Positions 9,252 to 17,589 of a stretch of DNA of 64,000 bases are shown one piece after another. The position numbers and the translations under genes were made by a program. The stretch comes from Streptomyces sp. ITFR-16 (GTDB taxonomy: Bacteria; Actinomycetota; Actinomycetes; Streptomycetales; Streptomycetaceae), in the NCBI RefSeq assembly GCF_031844705.1, contig NZ_CP134609.1:3720001-3784000 (forward strand), read 5' to 3'. Below the pieces are notes generated by a model. The model saw nothing but the letters and a program-made list of their open reading frames with translations. It had not been told where the DNA came from and did no database searches. Numbering within the stretch: the first letter of the stretch is position 1; each line of letters opens with the position of its first letter.

Positions 9252-9395
9252 TTCCTTCTCGCCTACCGGGTTAGCTGACGGGTTCGGAGCAGGAAGGTCT
9301 CCTACGGGTGCCTCCGTCTCATGAGCAAGACAGAGATGCCCGATTCACCCCATGTAGGTGGTTCCCCGGTTCCCTTGCGGAATTCGGCGCTCGCG
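9252..9395 (-). promoter_or_regulatory. Cyclic di-AMP riboswitch (ydaO/yuaA type)
   Basis: Read leftward, the leader contains the conserved blocks of this class in order: GGGGAACCACC, then ATGGGGTGAATC, a variable hairpin, then CCGAACCCGTCAGCTAACCC and GGTAGGCGAGAAGGAAGG. The last block runs into the ribosome site of the M23 peptidase GTG at 9233. In Streptomyces this class switches off cell-wall hydrolase genes when c-di-AMP is high. A possible promoter for it is TTGGAA (9469-9474) and ATTAAC (9447-9452) with a 16-nt spacer. No gene lies between this leader and the phosphatase stop at 9666. Confidence 0.92.
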
Positions 9396-9665
9396 CACGG
9401 TGCCGCCACTGACGGCGGCTGGGACAACCGCGCTGCGTTATCGAACGTTAATAGACAGACGGGTCCGATTCCAAGCTGTTCCCACTGATCGTTCACGTCT
9501 TTGGCCTGGACTTTACGGGACACAACCGGGTGGAATCGGGCGAGTTGAACACCCGTCGGACACGACCCTATTTCTGACGTTGCGTCAAATGTTATGCGGA
9601 GGGGTGTCCTTCGACTACGGACGGTGGCACCGTCCCACGGCCCGCGCCTTCCCGTGCCCCGCAGG

Positions 9666-10823
9666 TCATCCGGCACCCTCGCCCAGACCCACGATCTTCA
9701 CGGTCCTGCGCCGGTCGGGCTGCCCCTTCGCCGGCCGGACGACCGCGAGCAGCGCCATGTCGTCCGTCGACTCGCCCCCGGTGTGCAGCCGTACGTCGTC
9801 GGTCAGCGCGGACAGCAGCTCCTCGGGCCCCGGGAAGAGCCGCCCGCGCAGCCGTTCCGCCGGGTCGTAGAAGACACCCTCCGCGTTGCGGGCCTCGGAG
9901 AGGCCGTCCGTGTAGAACAGCAGCGTCCCCCCGTCCGGCAGCTGCCACTCGTCCGCGCGGTCCGGCCAGACACCCAGGTCCATGCCGAGCGGCAGCGCGG
10001 GCACCGAGGGCGCCAGCACCTCCAGCGCCCCGTCCTTGTGCAGCAGCAGCGGCTCGGGGTGGCCGCGGTTGACGATCCGTACCAGCGGGGCACCCGGCGG
10101 GATCTCCGCGAGCACGGCGGTGATGAACCCCTCGACGGCGTCGAGACCGCCCTGCCGGCTCGACTCGCGGGCCAGCGCGCGCTCCAGCCGCTGCGCCACG
10201 CCCTCCAGCGACTTCTCCTGCTCGGCCGCCTCCCGGAACGCGCCGATGACGATCGCCACCGCCTCGACCGCGTCCAGCCCCTTGCCCCGTACGTCACCGA
10301 CCACCAGCCGCACGCCCTGCGGGGTGTCGGTCACCGAGAACAGGTCGCCGCCGACGAACTCGTCCGCCTGCGCCGCCTCGTAGCGCGCCGCCACCTGGAG
10401 ACCGCCGATCCGCTCGGCCGGGGTGGGCAGCACCGCCCGCATGGCGGTCTCCGCGATGACCCGGGCCGAGGCCAGCTGCTCGTTGCTGCGCCGCACGACC
10501 CCGTTGATCACGACGGCGAGCACCGAGACCGTGAGGACGGTGAGCAGTTCACTGGTGAGGACCACGCCCGGCAGGGTGCCGCCGTACAGCACCTTCACGG
10601 CGACGGCGAGCAGCGCGGCGATCCCGACCCGGACCGTGCTGCCCAGCGTGAAGAACGGAGCGGCGATCAGCGGGGCGGCCGCGAACATCGGCACGGCCGT
10701 GAAGACGGGCGGGGTGAGGAAGTCGAACAGCACACCCACGACGATCATCAGCGCGGGCAGCGCCCGGACGAACCGGCGGGTCCCCACGCCTCCGGGATGT
10801 CCCCTCCGCTGCTGCTCCCGCAT
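9666..10823 (-). CDS. SpoIIE-type PP2C serine/threonine phosphatase, membrane-bound
   Basis: 385 residues. Four hydrophobic segments occupy roughly residues 20-115 and a PP2C-SpoIIE domain follows. The metal-binding aspartates are in EFVGGDLFSV and VVGDVRGKGLDAV, with FYTDGLSEARN and ESTDDMALLAV further on, so the active site looks complete. Members dephosphorylate anti-sigma antagonists and other regulators. The open frame continues upstream through the tRNA gene, but AGGTGGGG before the ATG at 10823 and the start of the hydrophobic domain set the real start. There is no sigma-factor cassette nearby, so the partner is unknown. Confidence 0.88.
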   Translation of the reverse strand: MREQQRRGHPGGVGTRRFVRALPALMIVVGVLFDFLTPPVFTAVPMFAAAPLIAAPFFTLGSTVRVGIAALLAVAVKVLYGGTLPGVVLTSELLTVLTVSVLAVVINGVVRRSNEQLASARVIAETAMRAVLPTPAERIGGLQVAARYEAAQADEFVGGDLFSVTDTPQGVRLVVGDVRGKGLDAVEAVAIVIGAFREAAEQEKSLEGVAQRLERALARESSRQGGLDAVEGFITAVLAEIPPGAPLVRIVNRGHPEPLLLHKDGALEVLAPSVPALPLGMDLGVWPDRADEWQLPDGGTLLFYTDGLSEARNAEGVFYDPAERLRGRLFPGPEELLSALTDDVRLHTGGESTDDMALLAVVRPAKGQPDRRRTVKIVGLGEGAG

Positions 10824-10993
10824 CCCCACCTGTGGTCTCCTGCCCGGTGCACCCACGGCCGCGGACGGTACCGCGCACCACTCCCAGCCTTCCCGGACCG
10901 GAGTCGCGGGGCGACTCCTCGTCGGCCAATGGGGGGTACCCCTCAACGAATCAGGCCCGGCACGCTGTATGCATGCCGGGCCTGATTCTTCAG

Positions 10994-11067
10994 TAGCGGG
11001 GACAGGATTTGAACCTGCGACCTCTGGGTTATGAGCCCAGCGAGCTACCGAGCTGCTCCACCCCGCG
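10994..11067 (-). tRNA. Initiator tRNA-fMet(CAT)
   Basis: A complete cloverleaf is present on the reverse strand. The anticodon loop CTCATAA is closed by three G-C pairs (GGG/CCC), the hallmark of initiator tRNA. The first acceptor position is mismatched (C1 opposite U72), another initiator feature. CCA is not encoded. Confidence 0.95.
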
Positions 11068-11224
11068 TCGGTAAACACAACTCTACGGCATGTTCGGCGC
11101 ACTCATGACCACGGTCGCGGCGGGCGGGCCGCCACCGACGGGCGAGGGGGTAAATGCGGTGATATGACTGTTTTCGGATTCGGCTTTCGGAATCAGCCAT
11201 TCGACGCGGCGCCTGGAGTGGACC

Positions 11225-11635
11225 ATGGACGACTACCCCCTGCTCAACCTGTTCTGGACGATGCTCTGGTTCTTCCTGTGGATCATGTGGCTGTTCCTGC
11301 TGTTCCGGGTCATCATGGACATCTTCCGCAGCGACGACCTGGGCGGATGGGCCAAGGCCGGCTGGCTGATCCTGGCCCTGGTGCTGCCGTATCTCGGCGT
11401 CCTGATCTACGTGATCGCCCGCGGCAAGTCCATGAGCAAGCGCGACGTGAAGGAAGCGAAGGAGCGGGACGCGGCATTCAAGGCGTACGTACGGGACGCC
11501 GCCGGCACCGGCGAGGGCGGCGGCTCCTCGAAGAGCAGCCACGTCGAGGACCTGGCGAAACTCGCCGACCTCAAGGACAAGGGCGCGATCTCGGACGAGG
11601 AGTACCAGCGGGCGAAGACGAAGCTCCTGGTCTGA
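11225..11635 (+). CDS. Small membrane protein with PLDc_N-type and SHOCT domains
   Basis: 136 residues. Two hydrophobic segments (about 8-32 and 43-64) form a PLDc_N/phospholipase-nuclease-like N-terminal membrane region with the GWLILALVLPYLGVLIYVI pattern. The cytoplasmic C-terminus ends in a SHOCT domain (VEDLAKLADLKDKGAISDEEYQRAKTKLL), a short helical module linked to oligomerisation. No catalytic motif is present. CTGGAG 6 nt before the ATG supports the start. It stands alone between two leftward tRNA genes. The function of such proteins is not established. Confidence 0.88.
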   Translation: MDDYPLLNLFWTMLWFFLWIMWLFLLFRVIMDIFRSDDLGGWAKAGWLILALVLPYLGVLIYVIARGKSMSKRDVKEAKERDAAFKAYVRDAAGTGEGGGSSKSSHVEDLAKLADLKDKGAISDEEYQRAKTKLLV

Positions 11636-11670
11636 CGCGAGCCGGGGGCGCACCCGGACACGGACACAGA

Positions 11671-11707
11671 GCGGCCCCGGACCGGCGCAGTGCCGGCCCG
11701 GGGCCGC
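11671..11707 (+). terminator. Stem-loop after the SHOCT gene
   Basis: Arms at 11671-11686 and 11692-11707 match at 15 of 16 positions. The hairpin lies 36 nt past the stop of the rightward gene and just before the 3' end of the leftward tRNA-Lys, so it may serve both directions. Confidence 0.65.
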
Positions 11708-11711
11708 GAGG

Positions 11712-11785
11712 TAGGCCGTGTGGGACTCGAACCCACAACCAACGGATTAAAAGTCCGCTGCTCTGACCAATTGAGCTAACGGCCC
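11712..11785 (-). tRNA. tRNA-Lys(TTT)
   Basis: A complete cloverleaf on the reverse strand with a 7-bp acceptor stem. The anticodon loop CTTTTAA gives anticodon TTT, and the T-loop TTCGAGT is normal. CCA is not encoded. Confidence 0.95.
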
Positions 11786-11820
11786 TCGGCGAATCACCCC
11801 CGAGCATAGCCCGCCCCGCC

Positions 11821-11849
11821 CGCGCAGCCGATCGGGTATCGGCTGCGCG
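11821..11849 (-). terminator. Stem-loop after the FG-GAP gene
   Basis: Perfect 12-bp arms at 11821-11832 and 11838-11849 with a 5-nt loop. The hairpin is 34 nt beyond the stop of the leftward FG-GAP gene. Confidence 0.7.
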
Positions 11850-11883
11850 GCCCCGTCACCGGGGAGGGGAGCCGCTCAGGGGA

Positions 11884-14022
11884 TCAGAAGATGCCCTTGT
11901 ACGTCTGCCAGCCGGTGGCGATCCGGGTGCGGGCGCCGAACGAGCCCTTGCCGTTGCCGTTGTTGCGGAACAGATTGCCCGCCGGGTCGCGCAGGACGAT
12001 GTCGTTCCTGCCGTCGCCGCTCAGGTCGCCGACGCCCACCATGGCGTTGTAGGTGGAGCCCCAGTCGGAGAACACCTTCACCCGGGGCGCGAAGCGGCCG
12101 TTGCCCAGGCCGTCGTAGCGCCACAGGCCGCCGTTGCGGTCGTGGCCGAGCAGGTCGGGGATGCCGTCGCCGGTGATGTCGCCGACGCCGGCGATCTGGG
12201 CGTACGTCCGCCAGTCGGTGTTGATCCGGGTCTTCACGGCGAACTTCCCGCCGGGCGCGCCCGCGTAGAAGTACATGTCGCCGGTGGACGTCTGACGGGC
12301 CACGAGGTCGGACCGGCCGTCGCCGTTGAGGTCGCCGGGCGAGGTCAGCACGTCGTACTGCTGCCAGCCGCCGCCGATCACGGTGTGCTTGCCGCCCGGC
12401 GTGTAGCCCGAGGTGCCGCAGCGGCCGGCGTACTGGCGCAGTTCGCCGCCCGGCATCCGTACGAGCAGCTCGGAGCAGCGATCGCTGCCGGTGTCCGTGA
12501 ACGGGACGGCCAGCGTGCCGGCCGGCCAGCCGGAGCCGGACTTCTTGCCGCTGAAGGTGCCCGGGTCCTGCCCGAACTGGACGGTCAGGCCGCCCGAGGA
12601 GTTGAGGGTGACGAGGTCTCCGGTGCTCAGGCCACCCTGGTCGTGGAAGCCCGCCCTACCGCCTCCCAGGTAGACGGCCCCGCTGGTGGTGTACGTACCT
12701 GCCCCGTCCTCGGCCGTCGCCTTCAGGCTCCAGGTGTGCCGGCCGTTCAGCGAGTAACCGCCCGCGTCCGTCCTGCCGTCCCAGGCGACGTCCGCCTCGG
12801 TACCGGAGTCGCCCTTGAGGGTGCGCACCGTACGGCCGGTCGGGTCCTTGACGGTGTAGGTCCAGGTGACGGGCTTGCTGAACTGCCAGGTGCTGAGCCA
12901 GGCCGACAGACCGTTGACGCCCTTGATGTCGACGGAGTCACCGCCGACGTCGGAGGCGAGCTTCGCCAGGGGCTGCGCGGGCACCCCGCTGGGCACGATG
13001 TGGAGCGTCTGCGCGGCATCCACGTACGCGATGTCCCCGCCGAACTTGTCCACTGCCCAGGTCAGCCGCCGCTGGTCGGCGGTCTTCCCGGCGGGCAGAT
13101 CCGCCACCGCGCGGGGGGCCGCCGCCGTGCCCGTGTGGAAGTCGGTCAGCAGCAGCTTGCCCGCCGTCCGGTCGTGCCGGACGAGATAGCCGTCGCCGAC
13201 GAGGGCGGGGCCGGACGGCACGGTGAACGACTTCTTCGCCGTCCGGTCGTAGACCCCCGCCGCACCCGTGGTGCCGCAGTTCCAGTAGACCCAGCGGCCG
13301 ACCGCGCGCACCTCTTTGATCACACAGGGGGCGCCGGTGGCGGCCTTCTCCACGACCTTGGAGGTCTCCAGGCCGGTCGCGGTGAGCGCGCCGGTGGCGG
13401 AGGCCGCCGCCCAGAGCGAGGTGCCCCAGACGGAGGCCGCGGTCGGGGTGCGGACGATGGGATCGGCGGTCGACGTGTAGCCCGGGTACACGCCCGCCTG
13501 CTGCCGGGCGGGCGAGCCGCCCTCGACCGCGTACGCGCGGCCGGTCAGGTCCACGATCTTCGCGGTGCCGGCGGGGTAGTGGACCCCGGTCCCGCGGTAC
13601 GAGTTCCCCGGCGCCCGGAACTGCACGCTCTCGGTCCCGGCGTCGTCGCCGTCGACGAACACCACGCCGACGTCCCCGCGGCCCGAGGCGACCAGCCCGA
13701 CGCAGCCGCCGTTGTCGCAGGGCACGGTCCTGAGGTGTGCACCGTTGGCGTACGTCCCGGCGAAGGCGAGGCTCTCGCGCGCCCCCGCGGTCGTGCCGTC
13801 GGCCGACACCCCGCGCTCATAGACCATCTGGTCGCCGGAGGCGCTCCGCTCCACGGTGACCAGCCGGCCCCCCTGGAAGTCGAGGCCGTGGACGCCCGTG
13901 GTCGCCACGGCGGCCGGGGCCGGCCCCGCGGCCGTCGCCGGGACGGCGCCCGCAGCGGCGAACAGGGTGGCCCCCGCCACCGCAACCGCCAGCGCGGCAC
14001 GGCCTCGGACGGACGTGGTCAA
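11884..14022 (-). CDS. Secreted FG-GAP/VCBS repeat protein
   Basis: 712 residues from a TTG start preceded by GGGAGGGG. The N-terminal signal peptide ends near PATAAGPA. A long central region of beta-strand pattern follows, with FlgD-like folds such as WDGRTDAGGYSLNGRHTW. The C-terminal 190 residues or so hold four FG-GAP repeats with Ca-binding-type cores like GDLNGDGRSDLVARQ and GDITGDGIPDLLGHD. These form beta-propeller blades in extracellular proteins. No catalytic residues are recognisable. Its domain order matches that of the longer gene immediately upstream, 77 nt away on the same strand, so the pair arose by duplication and is probably co-transcribed. The role is unknown; an adhesion or matrix function is only a guess. 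Confidence 0.85.
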   Translation of the reverse strand: MTTSVRGRAALAVAVAGATLFAAAGAVPATAAGPAPAAVATTGVHGLDFQGGRLVTVERSASGDQMVYERGVSADGTTAGARESLAFAGTYANGAHLRTVPCDNGGCVGLVASGRGDVGVVFVDGDDAGTESVQFRAPGNSYRGTGVHYPAGTAKIVDLTGRAYAVEGGSPARQQAGVYPGYTSTADPIVRTPTAASVWGTSLWAAASATGALTATGLETSKVVEKAATGAPCVIKEVRAVGRWVYWNCGTTGAAGVYDRTAKKSFTVPSGPALVGDGYLVRHDRTAGKLLLTDFHTGTAAAPRAVADLPAGKTADQRRLTWAVDKFGGDIAYVDAAQTLHIVPSGVPAQPLAKLASDVGGDSVDIKGVNGLSAWLSTWQFSKPVTWTYTVKDPTGRTVRTLKGDSGTEADVAWDGRTDAGGYSLNGRHTWSLKATAEDGAGTYTTSGAVYLGGGRAGFHDQGGLSTGDLVTLNSSGGLTVQFGQDPGTFSGKKSGSGWPAGTLAVPFTDTGSDRCSELLVRMPGGELRQYAGRCGTSGYTPGGKHTVIGGGWQQYDVLTSPGDLNGDGRSDLVARQTSTGDMYFYAGAPGGKFAVKTRINTDWRTYAQIAGVGDITGDGIPDLLGHDRNGGLWRYDGLGNGRFAPRVKVFSDWGSTYNAMVGVGDLSGDGRNDIVLRDPAGNLFRNNGNGKGSFGARTRIATGWQTYKGIF

Positions 14023-14099
14023 AGAAATCCCCTCCCGGGTGACGGATCGAGTCCTGCGGGTGTGCGCGGCCGGTGTCCGTGCCGACCGGGTGCCCGCCG

Positions 14100-17000
14100 T
14101 CACGACAGCTGTCCGTACATCTGCCAGCCGCCGCCGACCTTCGTCCGCGCGGCCAGGGCGCCCTTGCCGTCGCCCCGGTAGCTCCACAGCACCCCGGACG
14201 TGTCGCGGGCGAGCAGGTCCGCGCGGCCGTCGCCGTTGAGGTCGCCGGCGCCGACCAGCGCGTCGTACATGGTCCAGCCGTGGCCGACCTGGACGCGCGT
14301 GCCGAGCGTGCCCTTGCCGGTGGACGGGTAGCGCCAGACCACGCCCGCGCCGTCGCGGGCCAGCAGGTCGCCCCTGCCGTCGCCGTCCAGGTCGCCCATG
14401 CCCGCCAGGAGGTACTTCTGCCAGCCGTAGCCGATCTTCACCCGGGGCTCGAAGAGGCCGTTGCCCTTGCCCCGGTAGAAGTACAGGTCGCCCTCGGGCG
14501 TCCGGCCGAGCAGGTCCGCGCGGCCGTCGCCCGTCATGTCGCCCGGCGAGGTCAGGGTGTTGAACATGTTCCAGCCCGTGCCGATCTTCGTGTACGGGGT
14601 GGCGGGCGTGAGCGCGGCGCCGCAGGCGGGCCTGTACGTGCGCAGCTCGCCGGCCTTCGTACGGACCAGCACGTCGTTGCAGCGGTCGCCGCTGACGTCC
14701 TCGAACGGCACGGCGGCGGTCACGGTGCTGCCGCCCGTCCAGCCGGACCCGGAGACCTTCGTCTCGACCCGGCCGGTCCCCGTCCCCGTACCGGCCCGCC
14801 AGTCGGCCACTCCGGCCGGGGTGAAGGCGAGGAGGTCGCCGAAGCCGTCGTTGCCGACGAAGTCCCGCGCCGCGGCGGCGCCTCCGGAGACCTTGACGGT
14901 CCCGGACGTGGTCAGAGCGGCGCCCACACCGTCGGCGGGCTCGGCGGTGAGGGTCCAGGTGTAGGCGCCGTTGGCGGCGTACGCGCCGCCGGCGGTCCTG
15001 CCGTCCCACGATGCCGTCACCAGGCCGCGCGCCTCACCGCCGGTGAGCGTGCGGACCGCGGTTCCGGTCGCGTTGTTCCTGAGCGTCAGCCGCCAGGAGG
15101 CGGCGGGCTTGGAGAGCCACCAGGTGCCCTCCGTCTTCGGCGCGGGTGCCCGCAGGTCGAGCGTGCCGGCGGGCGCCTTCGCGTCGATCACCGACAGCGG
15201 TGCGGCCGGGACGCCCGTGGGGACGACGCGCACCCGCCGGTCGCCCCCGGTGTACGCGACATGGCCGCCGAAGCGGTCAACGGTCCAGCCGGAGCGGCGC
15301 ACGGTGCTCGTGCCCAGGTCGGCCGCGCTCACCAGGGACCGCTGGGGCAGGTCGGCATACGCCCCGCCCGCCGGCAGGCCGTTGTGCAGATCGAAGAGGG
15401 TGAGTCCGGCGCCCTCGGCCCGGGTGACGAAGTAGCTGTCGGCGAGGAGGGTGTCGGCGGAATCCGGCGCGCTCACGACGCGCCCGGTCTGCCGGTCGTA
15501 GACGCCCGCGCTCTCGTCCCAGCTCTCGCCCCGGCACGCCCAGTAGACCCAGCGGCCTGCGGCCTGCAGCTCGGTGGGGACGCACTTGTCGGGCGTGGTG
15601 AAGGAGATGCCGGCCGCGCCCGTCGCCAGGTTCTTCGAGGACACGGTGGACGAGCCGGGAAGGCTGCTCCACAGCGTGCTGCCCCACAGGGCCGCGGCGG
15701 CCAGCTCCCGGCTCTCCAGGACCTTCCCGGGGTCGGTGCCCCCCTGGAACTCGACGGCCTTCTTGAGGTTGCCCGACGCCTCGTTCACCACCGCGAAACG
15801 GCCGGAGAGGTCCACGAGCTCGGGGGACATCAGGCCGGTGGTGAGCCGGGGCCCCCAGTCCGCCTCGCCGTTGCGGAACAGCATGGTCTGGCCCTGTTCG
15901 GTACCGTTCCTGCGGCCGTGGAACCCGTCACCGCTCGCGAACATCGTGACGCAGTACTCCGCGTCCACCCAGCCGCAGTCCGCGTCCCGCCCGCCGGTGA
16001 GACCGTCGACCGTCGTACGGACCTCGGCCGGGCTGCCGGAGGTCTTCAGCCAGGTGCTGCGGTAGCTGCCGATGTACGTACCCGGCATGAACAGGCCCGA
16101 GTCGTCCGCCGTGGTGAGGATGCCGCTGCCGAGGGAGATGCCCGCGGGCCGCGCCGGCATGTCCTCGATGTCGGCGACGCGCGTGCGCTTCACCTTGCCG
16201 TCGGCGCCTTCCGTGAACCGGTAGTAGCCCCAGTCGAGCGGGCCCCGGTCGGTCCTGGTCTCGGCTCCCGTGACCAGGAGGGAGCCGTCCGGCATCCGCG
16301 CGAGATCGGTGTGCGCGACGGCCAGCAGTTCCTGGGGGGTCCGGCCGTCGTCGAAGATCCGCAGCAGGCTCCGGCCGCGGTACTCGTTGTCCCCGCCGTT
16401 GAGGGAGCCGACCCCCACGAGCGAGTTCCCGAGCGTGCGGAACGTCGTGTCGTACGCGTAGTTCCCGAGGTCCACCTTGCGGGGCTCGGCCGTCAGGCCG
16501 TCGCGGTCGAGCACCTCGGCCTCGTACGAGCCCACCTGGAGCACGGTCCCCCGGTCGAGGGTGACCGAATCGGCGTGCTCGTCGAGGGTGTCGAGCCTGC
16601 CGGTGGCGAGGTCGACGAGCCACCAGCCGTTCGTCATGGTGGTGTCCTCCCAGAGGATGCCCCGGACGACGATCGAGCGGGCGTCGCCCTCGGAGACCGT
16701 CAGGTTCCACCCCTCGGGAAGGCCGTCCAGCTTCTGGTCCTCGACCTTGCCGTCCACCGTCCGCAGCAGGTGAAGGCCCGTCACGGCCCTGTCGGTGCCG
16801 GTACGGGTCACGACGGTCGTCCCGTACGTGCCGACGTACGTCTGGCCGGCCGGGATCGGGACGGTGACGGCCGGCCCGGTGCCGCGCTGCCGCAGGGCGA
16901 CCTGCGGGCCCGGGCTCCGGGTGTGGAGCGCCACGGTGTCCGAGCCGTAGCCGAAGCCCGTGGGCCAGTCGCCGCGGGGGCGGCCGGACTCGGGGTCGTA

Positions 17001-17303
17001 CTCGAGCGGCTTCGGGAGTCGGTCGGGCAGTACCGTGGCCGCCCCGGTGGCGTAGTCGGTCCAGCGCAGGCGGTCGTCGCCCTCACGCGCCGTCAGGAAG
17101 CCGGTCTCACCGGCGTTCAGCACACTCGTGGCACGCGGTACGAAGCGTGCCCCGGGGCTCACGACGACGGTCCCGGGGGGCGTGTCGGCGACCGCCGTCC
17201 CCGTGGTGATCGCGCCCGCCCCGGCCGTCATCGCCAAGGTGACCAGAAGTGCGATACGGCCGGACGCGCGCCGGCGTCTCCACCCGCTGGATGAGTGGGT
17301 CAC
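14100..17303 (-). CDS. Large secreted FG-GAP/VCBS repeat protein
   Basis: 1067 residues from a GTG preceded by GGGAGGG. A basic, hydrophobic signal sequence (RRRRASGRIALLVTLAMTAG) leads into a mature region starting near ADTPPG. The central 650 residues look like beta-propeller-type repeats (for example GSLLVTGAETRTDRGPLDWG). A FlgD-like strand pair, WDGRTAGGAYAANGAYTWTL, and four C-terminal FG-GAP repeats (GDLDGDGRGDLLARDGAGV and relatives) close the protein. The C-terminal 500 residues parallel the downstream gene, while this copy carries an extra N-terminal part of about 350 residues. No enzymatic motif was seen. It lacks a transmembrane or sortase anchor and is probably released or wall-associated. 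Confidence 0.85.
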   Translation of the reverse strand: MTHSSSGWRRRRASGRIALLVTLAMTAGAGAITTGTAVADTPPGTVVVSPGARFVPRATSVLNAGETGFLTAREGDDRLRWTDYATGAATVLPDRLPKPLEYDPESGRPRGDWPTGFGYGSDTVALHTRSPGPQVALRQRGTGPAVTVPIPAGQTYVGTYGTTVVTRTGTDRAVTGLHLLRTVDGKVEDQKLDGLPEGWNLTVSEGDARSIVVRGILWEDTTMTNGWWLVDLATGRLDTLDEHADSVTLDRGTVLQVGSYEAEVLDRDGLTAEPRKVDLGNYAYDTTFRTLGNSLVGVGSLNGGDNEYRGRSLLRIFDDGRTPQELLAVAHTDLARMPDGSLLVTGAETRTDRGPLDWGYYRFTEGADGKVKRTRVADIEDMPARPAGISLGSGILTTADDSGLFMPGTYIGSYRSTWLKTSGSPAEVRTTVDGLTGGRDADCGWVDAEYCVTMFASGDGFHGRRNGTEQGQTMLFRNGEADWGPRLTTGLMSPELVDLSGRFAVVNEASGNLKKAVEFQGGTDPGKVLESRELAAAALWGSTLWSSLPGSSTVSSKNLATGAAGISFTTPDKCVPTELQAAGRWVYWACRGESWDESAGVYDRQTGRVVSAPDSADTLLADSYFVTRAEGAGLTLFDLHNGLPAGGAYADLPQRSLVSAADLGTSTVRRSGWTVDRFGGHVAYTGGDRRVRVVPTGVPAAPLSVIDAKAPAGTLDLRAPAPKTEGTWWLSKPAASWRLTLRNNATGTAVRTLTGGEARGLVTASWDGRTAGGAYAANGAYTWTLTAEPADGVGAALTTSGTVKVSGGAAAARDFVGNDGFGDLLAFTPAGVADWRAGTGTGTGRVETKVSGSGWTGGSTVTAAVPFEDVSGDRCNDVLVRTKAGELRTYRPACGAALTPATPYTKIGTGWNMFNTLTSPGDMTGDGRADLLGRTPEGDLYFYRGKGNGLFEPRVKIGYGWQKYLLAGMGDLDGDGRGDLLARDGAGVVWRYPSTGKGTLGTRVQVGHGWTMYDALVGAGDLNGDGRADLLARDTSGVLWSYRGDGKGALAARTKVGGGWQMYGQLS

Positions 17304-17508
17304 GGTGAAGGTCCCTCCCCAGGAACAAGGCACGGGGGGAACGCGGAGAAACACGTACGCCGTCGCGGTGCGGCGGCTGCCGCTCGCACCCACCCCCCGG
17401 CAGATGCGGCGACTTTAGCAGCAGTGACGGACACCTGGACGGGTATTTCGAACCCGTTCAAAGTGAGGAACCGCGCAGGCCGGCGAGGCTTCGCCCGGAG
17501 CATGCGAA

Positions 17509-17539
17509 AGCGGGCCCGTCCATCCAGGACGGGCCCGCT
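17509..17539 (-). terminator. Stem-loop after the DEAD-box helicase gene
   Basis: Perfect 13-bp arms at 17509-17521 and 17527-17539 with a 5-nt loop. The hairpin is 50 nt beyond the helicase stop and before the start region of the leftward FG-GAP gene. Confidence 0.75.
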
Positions 17540-17589
17540 CTCAGCAGACCTTCAGCAGGTCTTCAGTGCACTCAGCCGTGCACTCGCAC

